From positions 1-16,235 of the forward strand of contig CAZNXE010000112.1 in NCBI GenBank assembly GCA_964576465.1: a stretch of 16,235 bases of DNA, given 5' to 3'. This stretch comes from CAZNXE01 sp964576465 (lineage in GTDB: Bacteria > Planctomycetota > Planctomycetia > Pirellulales > JAEUIK01). The notes beneath the pieces are model-generated. The model worked only from the letters and a program-made list of their open reading frames with translations, made no database searches and was not told the DNA's origin. Positions within the stretch are counted from its first letter, which is position 1. Each line of letters begins with the position of its first letter. Shown piece by piece: positions 1 through 6,799 of this stretch. The translations under genes and the position numbers were made by a program.

Positions 1-1
1 T

Positions 2-1642
2 CTGGACCGGTTCGTTCACCAGATCCAGTCTGGAGAATCGCCGAATCGCGGTTCGCTGCTCGCGGATCACCCAGAACTTGAAGATCTGCTCGATTGTCTG
101 GAAGGCCTGGAGCGGCTCGCCCCCGAGAAATCGCAGCGAACGATTGATTCGGGCAGCAACGAACTCACGAGCCCGTTTCCAATCGCTCCTGGCGATGAGG
201 GTGGCTCTTCCTCGTCGATCTCGGGAATCGACGCCGATCTTGGCGATTATGAGCTCGTCGAGTTGATCGGTCGCGGTGGGATGGGCGTTGTGTTTCGGGC
301 CCGTCAAAAAAGCCTGGATCGCACGGTGGCCGTGAAAATGATTCTGGCCCCTCACGGAGCCACGAAGGAACAGTTGCGACGGTTTCGCAACGAGACGAAG
401 GCTGCTGCCGCCTTGTCACACCCCAACATTGTTCGGGTATTCGACGCCGGAGAGCAAAACGGGCAACTGTATTTTGTTATGCAGTTGGTCGAAGGTGAGA
501 GCCTCTCGGAGCGACTTCGAGCGAAGCCACTCGATGAAGCCGCGGCGGTACGTCTTGTCTGCACCGTCGCGCGCGCCGTGCAGCATTTGCACGACCATGG
601 AATTATTCACCGCGACTTGAAGCCTTCCAATATCCTGCTCGATCACGAGAACAGACCCTATGTGACCGACTTTGGGCTCGCGAAGCTCACTGAGATCGAT
701 GGCGAACGGACACAGACGGGAGTCATCGCCGGCACGCCAAGTTACATGGCGCCCGAGCAAGCATCGCCCGCCCGCCATCCCGTAAGCCCGGCGGCTGATG
801 TCTACAGTTTGGGGGCGATTCTTTACGAGCTTCTTACAGGTCGTCCCCCGTTTCGCGAAGAGAGCCCACTGGACACGATCCTTCGCGTGCTCGATGGAGA
901 CCCGACCCCGCCCAGGCGTATTCGACCGCAAACCTCTGCCGTGTTGGAAGATATCTGCCTGCGATGTTTAGAAAAATCACCCCGCGATCGCTATGCATCG
1001 GCCGCGGATTTGGCCGACGATATGGAGCGGCATCTCAAGGGAGAACCGATCGACACGCATTCCCTGGGGGCGGTCGGACGCATTTGGCGTTGGGTACGAC
1101 GCGAGCCCGCGTTGGCCATGCGGGTGTTCGCCCTGTTCTGTTTTTTCTTTGTGCAGCAATTCAACTACCAGGTCTTTCAATCGTCTGACGCGACGTTCAA
1201 TATGCGTGCGACAGTCATTCTTTCGATCTGGGTGCTGTTGTCGTTTGCCGCACAGCGTCTAACACGTATCGAGCGATGGCGAATGGTCGCCGGTTTTGTT
1301 TGGGGCACGGTCGACACGGTCTTGCTGACACTGGTGTTGTGGTTCGCCAACTCGGTTGCCAGCCCCCTCATCGTGGGCTATCCGCTGTTGATCGCCGGTT
1401 CGGGGCTGTGGTTTCGTGTTCGGCTGGTGTGGTACATGACGGGACTCTGTATCGCGTCGTACCTGCTACTCGTAGCCGATTACCATCTCCATCGGGGCGA
1501 CTTGCAACCGATGTTCGACATCGGTTTCGACCACCACCTGATCTACGCCGTGGGCTATTTCGTTATCGGAGCGGTCACCGCGTACCAAGTCTTCCGGGTT
1601 CGCTCGCTGAGCCATTTCTCAAGTGCGCCAGGCGCAAGCTGA
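2..1642 (+). CDS. Membrane-anchored Ser/Thr protein kinase (5' end outside window)
   Basis: This is a Hanks-type Ser/Thr kinase that phosphorylates target proteins at the inner face of the membrane; its targets are unknown. The frame is open from base 2, so the start lies outside the window; the TTG at 263 is inside the glycine loop and is not the start. Over the 546 visible residues, positions 1-45 resemble the planctomycete kinase leader (HPELEDLLDCLEGLERLAP). The kinase domain spans about 81-345, with glycine loop IGRGGMG, Lys112 (VAVK), Glu131, HRDLKPSN (203-210), DFG (223-225) and APE (250-252), so all catalytic residues are present. A linker (GRIWRWVRREP) leads to about six hydrophobic segments near 372-392, 400-418, 427-448, 453-469, 475-493 and 512-530. 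There are no PASTA, WD40 or PQQ repeats; the membrane part is presumably the sensor. No regulator is visible. The kinase assignment is sure; the ligand is unknown. Confidence 0.95.
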   Translation: MDRFVHQIQSGESPNRGSLLADHPELEDLLDCLEGLERLAPEKSQRTIDSGSNELTSPFPIAPGDEGGSSSSISGIDADLGDYELVELIGRGGMGVVFRARQKSLDRTVAVKMILAPHGATKEQLRRFRNETKAAAALSHPNIVRVFDAGEQNGQLYFVMQLVEGESLSERLRAKPLDEAAAVRLVCTVARAVQHLHDHGIIHRDLKPSNILLDHENRPYVTDFGLAKLTEIDGERTQTGVIAGTPSYMAPEQASPARHPVSPAADVYSLGAILYELLTGRPPFREESPLDTILRVLDGDPTPPRRIRPQTSAVLEDICLRCLEKSPRDRYASAADLADDMERHLKGEPIDTHSLGAVGRIWRWVRREPALAMRVFALFCFFFVQQFNYQVFQSSDATFNMRATVILSIWVLLSFAAQRLTRIERWRMVAGFVWGTVDTVLLTLVLWFANSVASPLIVGYPLLIAGSGLWFRVRLVWYMTGLCIASYLLLVADYHLHRGDLQPMFDIGFDHHLIYAVGYFVIGAVTAYQVFRVRSLSHFSSAPGAS

Positions 1643-1936
1643 TGTCGCTGCCTGCTTCGCTGGCTTAGCAGTCTGCTGGCTTCCAAGTTCGTAGGATGGG
1701 GTGCTTGCACCCATCTCAAAGGGTTGTCCTCGCTATGTGCGATCTCAATTGAGATTGTCGCCGAACTGCGGAAAGATGGGTGCCAGCACAGTCGGTCTTG
1801 CCCGTTGGTTGCAGCCCGAATTCCCGGCACAACCGACCTCTTCCAAAAAAACGAAAAAATCGATTCAACCTGACCGCGGGAAGTGGCCGATAACTGCGTC
1901 CAATCGACGGCCACATGCTTGTCTCAGGGAATAGAC
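1643..1936. other. Non-coding gap between kinase and DUF11-like gene
   Basis: This 294-base stretch holds no convincing gene. It contains a GTAGG-headed hairpin (1691-1715), a 14-bp perfect palindrome ATCTCAATTGAGAT (1742-1755), a second partial copy of the hairpin motif (1775-1789), an 8-bp direct repeat GCTGGCTT (1659-1666 and 1675-1682), and an A-rich tract (1844-1859) before the next gene. I found no convincing -35/-10 pair or intrinsic terminator with a T-run. An ORF start at 1883 would extend the next gene into this gap, but the signal peptide and ribosome site favour 1937. Confidence 0.6.
1691..1715 (+). repeat. GTAGG-headed hairpin, REP-like
   Basis: The sequence begins GTAG and forms a stem from GATGG (1695-1699) with CCATC (1711-1715) and GTGC (1701-1704) with GCAC (1707-1710), with one bulged G at 1700 and a TT centre. 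A related GATGGGTGCCAGCAC sits at 1775-1789 in the same orientation, but its distal CCATC arm is missing. A GTAG tetranucleotide 5' of a small hairpin is the known layout of REP elements mobilised by RAYT transposases. It could instead be a terminator for the kinase gene, but no T-run follows. Calling it REP is inference from shape alone. Confidence 0.45.
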
Positions 1937-4240
1937 ATGGTGCGTACAACGCTAGCTTCGCTTATTCTTGTCGTTTTGGTTCTCAGCGGTGCGGCCATGG
2001 CTTGGGGCCAGTCGACCGACGAACGTCCAACAATCGGCGGGGTGCTGGCCGAACGACTCGGCTTGCGGTCGCCTCGCAAGAAAGAGCAGCCGGCACGTTC
2101 CGGCAACCCGTCCACGCGTTCCGGGAGCCCATCCACGGGCCGCTTCCAACCGCGATCGCTGTTTTCCCGCTCGTCAGGGCCAAGAGAAACCGAGCGTGTC
2201 GCGCAGCAGGGTTCCACGGCACCACGTACCGGATCTCCCTCTCGCTTCGGATCAACGAATGTTCCCACCGAAGCACCGCCACGGTCGAGTCGTCGCCGCG
2301 TGGGTTCTGGCACACAAGCCGGAGCCGGACAGACCGACCCTTTGCCACGCGGAATTGATGCACTGCGAAGTCTGCCGAACAGCAGTAGCCCGCCGGCAAA
2401 TACGGCACAAGTAACGCCAAATATCAAACGAGAAACTCCAGCGGCAGCAACGCCCGTGGAAGTTTCCGAAACTCATGTGTCCGACATCCCGGCAGTTGCA
2501 GACCGGCGGAATTCGTGGCGCAGTAGCTCGATTCAAGAACGTCTTTCTGCCGCCCGAGATATGAATCTCGATACCCCCGCGGTGTCCGTCGATTCCGACG
2601 ACGAGCAAACCACAACGACTCGATCCGCGACACCGGATCCAGCACCCGTGGTGGTAAACCGCAAGCCTCAAGACGATCAAGCTACCCAGAGCCCGGCACC
2701 GCGCGTTGCCGACCGCCGGTCGACGCCCGTGGCGGTGGCTTCCCGCAATGTGTTGATCTCACGCAAGAGCCCCGTGCTCTCCGTGGAAACCATCGGCCCC
2801 AGCCGTGTCTTGATTGGTCGTGAAGCCAAGTACACGGTGGTTTTGAACAATTCAGGCAGCGTCGACGCCAGCGGAGTCCGGGTTACGGTTTCGGTACCCG
2901 AGGGTTGTGACGTGGTTGGGTTTGAGCCATCGATTGGCACGACGCGCGACCCGCAAGTGCCGCAACAACGTGGGGTCGTCTGGCAACTCGATCAACTTCC
3001 TGCCGGCCAATCGGCGGAGATTGACGTAACGATCGTGCCCCGCGACAGCCGGCCATTCGATCTGGGTGTGCAATGGACCTACACCTCCCAGGCCACACAG
3101 GCATTGGTCGAGGTGCAAGAGCCCAAGCTGACGATGAGCCTCTCTGGACCAGATGAGGTCGCCTATGGTCGTCCGGCATCTTACAAACTAACGCTTTCCA
3201 ATCCCGGCACCGGCATCACGGAGAACGTCGTGGTGCGGCTGTTGCCCACCATGGTGGGTGCCGAAGCAATGCCCAGTCATCGGGTTGGCGACCTGAAGCC
3301 GGGTGAGACGACCTCGATCGAATTGGAATTAACGGCCCGTGAGTCGGGGCAACTATCCATTAAGGCCGAGGCCACCGGCGACGGCGGGCTTCAGGCGACC
3401 ATCAACGAAGAAGTGCTCGTCCGCAAGCCGGAGGTGGCTCTTGAATTGGTGGGGCCCCGGTTCCTGTATGCAGGCACCGCCGCCAACTACACGGTTCGCG
3501 TGACCAATCCGGGCAACGCTCCGGCGAAGAATGTGATGATCGCGGCGATCGTCCCTGGTTCTGGCGAGTTCGTTTCGAGCACGCAAGGCGGGGAGTTCGA
3601 TCAGGCATCTCGAAAAATTACTTGGATGCTTCCGACCTTGCCAGCCGGCAGCCATCGCGATTTCGAGTTTAAGTGCCTGCTGAAGAACGGCGGCGTCATC
3701 AAGCAGCAAGTCACCGTCACCGGCGACGACGATGTACGCGATCAGCAACTCGTAACCACGCAGGTCGAAGCACTTGCCGATCTGGTGCTGGATGTCGTTG
3801 ACCCTCACGGACCGATACCCCTGGCCGAGGAAACCGTCTACGAAATTCATGTTCGCAATCGCGGAACCGACGCCGCCCGAGGCATTGAGATTGTCGCGTT
3901 CTTCTCCGAAGGGCTCGAAGCCATCACGGTCGATGGCGGTGGACACGAAATTGGTCCCGGTCAGGTGTTGATGCACCCCATCGAGATGTTAGGAGCGGGC
4001 CGCGAGGTCGTGTTCAAGGTTCGGGCGCGTGCCGACTTGGCCGGGAATCACATCTTTCGGGCCGAGGTGCGATGCGAATCCCTCGACACGCGGCTAGCCG
4101 TGGAAGAGACCACTCGCTTCTACGGTCAGCCCGTCACGGCGGCGGTCAATCAGCCAAACCAGCCAGCCCGATTGATCGAGCAACCGACCGAAGCGGAACC
4201 GCGTGTGGCAGAGCCACCATCGAGCAGCCGCTTCGAGTGA
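1937..4240 (+). CDS. Secreted DUF11-like (conserved repeat domain) protein
   Basis: The product is a 767-residue exported protein of unknown function. Residues 1-22 form a Sec signal peptide (MVRTTLASLILVVLVLSG, with cleavage likely after AMA). Residues about 30-275 are low-complexity, rich in Ser, Pro, Arg and Thr, and probably disordered. Four tandem Ig-like units follow, at about 280-393, 397-495, 499-612 and 613-724. Each opens with a variant of GP-x-x-V/L-x-x-G-x-x-x-x-Y-x-V and N-x-G, the pattern of the DUF11/TIGR01451 repeat common in planctomycete cell-envelope proteins. The tail is Pro- and Glu-rich. The ATG at 1937 is chosen over 1883 because AGGGA sits about 7 bases upstream and the signal peptide then begins at residue 1. 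An adhesive or structural envelope role is inferred. The gene ends 22 bases from the convergent SMP-30-like gene. Confidence 0.88.
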   Translation: MVRTTLASLILVVLVLSGAAMAWGQSTDERPTIGGVLAERLGLRSPRKKEQPARSGNPSTRSGSPSTGRFQPRSLFSRSSGPRETERVAQQGSTAPRTGSPSRFGSTNVPTEAPPRSSRRRVGSGTQAGAGQTDPLPRGIDALRSLPNSSSPPANTAQVTPNIKRETPAAATPVEVSETHVSDIPAVADRRNSWRSSSIQERLSAARDMNLDTPAVSVDSDDEQTTTTRSATPDPAPVVVNRKPQDDQATQSPAPRVADRRSTPVAVASRNVLISRKSPVLSVETIGPSRVLIGREAKYTVVLNNSGSVDASGVRVTVSVPEGCDVVGFEPSIGTTRDPQVPQQRGVVWQLDQLPAGQSAEIDVTIVPRDSRPFDLGVQWTYTSQATQALVEVQEPKLTMSLSGPDEVAYGRPASYKLTLSNPGTGITENVVVRLLPTMVGAEAMPSHRVGDLKPGETTSIELELTARESGQLSIKAEATGDGGLQATINEEVLVRKPEVALELVGPRFLYAGTAANYTVRVTNPGNAPAKNVMIAAIVPGSGEFVSSTQGGEFDQASRKITWMLPTLPAGSHRDFEFKCLLKNGGVIKQQVTVTGDDDVRDQQLVTTQVEALADLVLDVVDPHGPIPLAEETVYEIHVRNRGTDAARGIEIVAFFSEGLEAITVDGGGHEIGPGQVLMHPIEMLGAGREVVFKVRARADLAGNHIFRAEVRCESLDTRLAVEETTRFYGQPVTAAVNQPNQPARLIEQPTEAEPRVAEPPSSSRFE

Positions 4241-4262
4241 TGGTCGCACGGGTGTGGAGCGT

Positions 4263-5246
4263 TCAATCCCTTGTGCAGCCGTTGTAGTCGAATCCTTCGA
4301 CATCAAGCTTAAGCCGAAACACGGCTTCCTTGGCAGCCACGGTTGTGTACAAGTACCCACCGCTAAAGTGGACATTCGTGGTCTGAGAACCGCCGGCGTC
4401 GTACTGCCGGATGAGTTTTCCGTTGGCCACATCAACCACATTGACCACACCGCCGGTCCACATGCCGACGTAAAGACGCCCCTGTTTGTCGAAGATCAAA
4501 CCGTCGGGGTCGTGGTCTCCGCCGATGATCGGCCCCTTTGTTTCACGAGGGAAGTCGATCAGCACCCGTTGATTGGTTACGGTTCCGTCATCTTCAAGAT
4601 CGAAAATGAGTATGCGGAAACGTTGGCTTTCCGAGAGACACAGGTGTCGCTGGTCGGGAGTAACCCCCAGCCCATTGGGAAAGGCAAGCCCGTCGGCTAG
4701 GAGCGCGACTTCGGCCGTCTTGATGTCGTAGCGGTAGATGGACCCAACGAGATGGTCGGCATCCGATCCTCCCGGATCGCTGAAGAAGATGTTGCCCTGT
4801 AGATCCAGCGCGACATCGTTGACGCTATTGAAGCGTTTGCCATTGCAACGGTCGGCAAGCACCTCGGCACTCTGCCCGTCGGCGGTGATTCTCAGGAGTC
4901 GACCTGCGCCAGAGTCGCTGGCGATCAGCCGTCCCTCCCGATCGACCTTCAGCCCGTTGGCTTGGGGCATACGACCTTCGACGGGCACCAACGCTCGTAA
5001 ATTGCAGAACACGCTTGCGGTGCCATCGGGAGCAATGCGACCGATGTTTCCGTTGCCGCGATAGTTGACAACATACAGGTTGCCATCGCAATCGAACGTG
5101 GGCCCTTCGGCAAACTCGAAGCCGGTGGCATAAAGTTCGGGTTCCACGGAATGAGTCGGTGGAAGTTCGTCGGCGGCAAACGCAGACGATGGACCACAGC
5201 AACCGATCAAGCACAACAGCGCGGTAACGTATCGATGAGCCCTCAG
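4263..5246 (-). CDS. Secreted SMP-30/gluconolactonase-like protein, apparent CTG start
   Basis: This is a six-bladed beta-propeller of the SMP-30/gluconolactonase/LRE family, whose characterised members hydrolyse sugar lactones using a divalent metal. Counting 327 residues from CTG, the four metal or substrate positions are recognisable: Glu47 (FAEGP), Asn143-Asp144 (VNDVALD), Asn191 (FPNGL) and Asp248 (DPDGL). The N-terminus reads as a Sec signal: basic RAHRY, then VTALLCLIGCC and AFA before ADE. The only ATG/GTG/TTG-type start is the TTG at 5216, which would remove the basic n-region and has no Shine-Dalgarno site. The CTG at 5246 has AGGGGAGGTG five bases upstream, and the frame is closed by TGA 27 bases before it. 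I therefore call CTG, with TTG as the alternative. The gene is transcribed away from the palindrome at 5265-5302. The exact lactone is not predictable. Confidence 0.85.
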   Translation of the reverse strand: MRAHRYVTALLCLIGCCGPSSAFAADELPPTHSVEPELYATGFEFAEGPTFDCDGNLYVVNYRGNGNIGRIAPDGTASVFCNLRALVPVEGRMPQANGLKVDREGRLIASDSGAGRLLRITADGQSAEVLADRCNGKRFNSVNDVALDLQGNIFFSDPGGSDADHLVGSIYRYDIKTAEVALLADGLAFPNGLGVTPDQRHLCLSESQRFRILIFDLEDDGTVTNQRVLIDFPRETKGPIIGGDHDPDGLIFDKQGRLYVGMWTGGVVNVVDVANGKLIRQYDAGGSQTTNVHFSGGYLYTTVAAKEAVFRLKLDVEGFDYNGCTRD

Positions 5247-5251
5247 CGGAG

Positions 5252-5261
5252 CACCTCCCCT
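5252..5261 (-). promoter_or_regulatory. Strong Shine-Dalgarno site deciding the CTG start
   Basis: On the minus strand this reads AGGGGAGGTG, close to the full anti-SD complement, and lies five bases before CTG at 5246-5244. No ATG, GTG or TTG in the SMP-30 frame lies within reach. The GTG overlapping the site is in another frame and meets TGA after two further codons. Confidence 0.7.
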
Positions 5262-5264
5262 GGT

Positions 5265-5302
5265 TTGGCAACTTCAAACAGGCCTGTTTGATCGGTTGCC
5301 AA
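5265..5302. promoter_or_regulatory. Nested inverted repeat, putative operator or 5'-UTR hairpin
   Basis: A perfect 18-bp palindrome, TCAAACAGGCCTGTTTGA (5274-5291), is flanked by outer arms TTGGCAAC (5265-5272) and GTTGCCAA (5295-5302). It lies between a possible -10 and the ribosome site of the SMP-30-like gene. Two nested dyads suggest a dimeric regulator binding site or a leader hairpin. It has no T-run, so a terminator is unlikely. The identity of any regulator is unknown. Confidence 0.6.
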
Positions 5303-5334
5303 TCGACGGAAACGAGTTTCTGTTCACAAATTAG

Positions 5335-5340
5335 ATAATA
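5335..5340 (-). promoter_or_regulatory. Possible -10 box for the SMP-30-like gene
   Basis: The minus strand reads TATTAT, matching TATAAT at five of six positions. A convincing -35 at 16-18 bp was not found. If used, the transcript would start near 5328 and carry the 5265-5302 palindrome in its leader. Confidence 0.3.
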
Positions 5341-5530
5341 AGCAGACACGAGCCTACGTGCTGTCGATGTGTGCTGGCAAGCCTTGGCCGGGTGATTCTT
5401 TGAGCACCATTGCGGCGCGTGGTGGATTCGTGGATATCGCGTAAATGAATACAATGACAGCAGTTAAGCCACTGCTGTCCGACCCTGTGTCGATGGAAAA
5501 AGTCGCATTCAGCCTGCCGCGACTTCGCCC

Positions 5531-5536
5531 TATAAT
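5531..5536 (+). promoter_or_regulatory. Sigma70-type -10 box (TATAAT) for the lipoprotein gene
   Basis: A perfect TATAAT lies 79 bases before the ATG at 5616, with a weak TTCAGC -35 at 5508-5513 (17-bp spacing). The predicted leader of about 70 bases contains a GGCCGG/CCGGCC stem (5552-5557 with 5566-5571, 8-base loop). This lies in the 369-base gene-free gap 5247-5615, which otherwise holds only the SMP-30 upstream signals. Confidence 0.5.
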
Positions 5537-5615
5537 CTTCGCCCGCCCCATGGCCGGTGATTCCGCCGGCCGTTGGCGTCGGAACTGGAACGAATCCTGT
5601 TGAAGATGGGGCCTG

Positions 5616-6794
5616 ATGGCAATGGACGCTTCACGACACAATCGACGAGCGACCCTGTTCGGTGGTCTGCCGCGTTGGCAGCTAGGTTGGTTTCTTTGTT
5701 CCTTGATGTTCTTGGCGTCCACGGGATGTGGCACCACGCGTTGGACTGACAGCACGCGAACCGCGACGGAACAATTGTTAATCACCGACGCGATTGACGA
5801 AGCGGTCGGGCAATTGAATCTCGAAGTGCTCGCCGATCGAGAAGTCTTTTTCGATCCGCAATACCTCAACGGCACCGTGGACGAAAACTACATGATCAGT
5901 TCGCTACGACAACACTTGTTGGCAAGTGGATGTATCCTAAAAGAGATTCGCGAGGATGCCACGATTGTCGTCGAAGCACGTTCAGGCGCGGTAGGAACCG
6001 ATCGTCATGATGTGATGATCGGCGTGCCAAGTGTCAACGTGCCGAGCTTCTTGCCGACGCCCGTCGCCTTGCCGTCTACCATTCCCGAGATTCCACTGGC
6101 GAAGAACACGAAACAACGTGGCGTCGTAAAGTTGGCGGTCTTTGCCTACAACCGCAAAACAGGGCGTCGCGTGTGGCAGTCGGGAATCGAGCCCGTCACG
6201 AGCTTTGCCAAAGATAGTTGGGTGTTGGGCGCCGGGCCGTTTCGCAAGAGCACAATCAAAGACGGATCATCGTTCGTTGGTGATGTCATTCCGCTTATCG
6301 GAAACAAAGACGGCGATGGCAAGAAGGATGACCACGAAGACGCCCGCGTGGCCCTTACGAAGGAGAGGATTTTTCAAGAGAGGCTCGCACCACCGGAAGC
6401 GGTGTCCGACGCTCAACTCGCGACGCATACCTCCGACGTACCAGCGGTAAGCCAATCGCCACCTGCGGTAAACGAAACCTCGCCCGTTGCGGAACTTGCC
6501 ACGGCACCGAGCGACACACCAGCCATGCTGCCGCACAACGAGGTAATCGCTCCGATCGCCTCGGTCGACCTGTTGCGTCAGACCGTGGCACCATCGATGG
6601 CTGCCAACGCATCAGCCGTTCCCCGGTTTGCTCCGCGTCCGAACGTGCAGAACAACGTTCCTGATGAGGTACCAGCGATTGTCGATGTACCGGCGGCAAA
6701 GCACGATCGTGAAGTTGCCGAGACAAAAAGCCCACTGCAACGGTTATGGCCGACCAACTGGTTCAAGAGAAACGGTGGTCAAGGGGCAGACTAA
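5616..6794 (+). CDS. Planctomycete lipoprotein of unknown function (DUF6655-like)
   Basis: The product is a 392-residue exported protein, probably lipid-anchored. The N-terminus has a basic stretch (RHNRR), a hydrophobic core (WFLCSLMFLA) and a relaxed lipobox ending STGC, giving Cys38 as the anchor. Residues about 38-235 form the conserved part, with TRWTDSTRTATEQLLITDAI, the stretch MISSLRQHLLASGC and KLAVFAYNRKTGR-WQSG. From memory this resembles DUF6655, found in planctomycetes, but I could not check. Residues about 265-392 are Pro, Ala and Val-rich and probably disordered. The ATG at 5616 is used; a second ATG at 5622 is possible, and the Shine-Dalgarno is weak either way. It converges with RNase D, with only five bases between the stop codons. 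A role in envelope assembly would be a guess; no enzyme motif is seen. Confidence 0.82.
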   Translation: MAMDASRHNRRATLFGGLPRWQLGWFLCSLMFLASTGCGTTRWTDSTRTATEQLLITDAIDEAVGQLNLEVLADREVFFDPQYLNGTVDENYMISSLRQHLLASGCILKEIREDATIVVEARSGAVGTDRHDVMIGVPSVNVPSFLPTPVALPSTIPEIPLAKNTKQRGVVKLAVFAYNRKTGRRVWQSGIEPVTSFAKDSWVLGAGPFRKSTIKDGSSFVGDVIPLIGNKDGDGKKDDHEDARVALTKERIFQERLAPPEAVSDAQLATHTSDVPAVSQSPPAVNETSPVAELATAPSDTPAMLPHNEVIAPIASVDLLRQTVAPSMAANASAVPRFAPRPNVQNNVPDEVPAIVDVPAAKHDREVAETKSPLQRLWPTNWFKRNGGQGAD

Positions 6795-6799
6795 TCGGG

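Noticed and set aside
263..1642. Kinase starting at TTG 263
   Set aside because: The codon lies within the glycine loop, and the reading frame with kinase and leader similarity continues to base 2.
1695..1715. Intrinsic terminator of the kinase gene
   Set aside because: There is no T-run after the stem; the GTAG head and a second partial copy favour a repeat.
3353..3976. 207-residue minus-strand frame
   Set aside because: Opposite-strand shadow of the DUF11-like gene, whose repeat units run straight through the region.
4825..5454. 209-residue minus-strand frame
   Set aside because: Overlaps the SMP-30-like gene in another frame, and its residues match no pattern.
5354..5875. 173-residue minus-strand frame crossing the 5247-5615 gap
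   Set aside because: Overlaps the lipoprotein signal sequence and the TATAAT promoter on the other strand; no ribosome site or motif.
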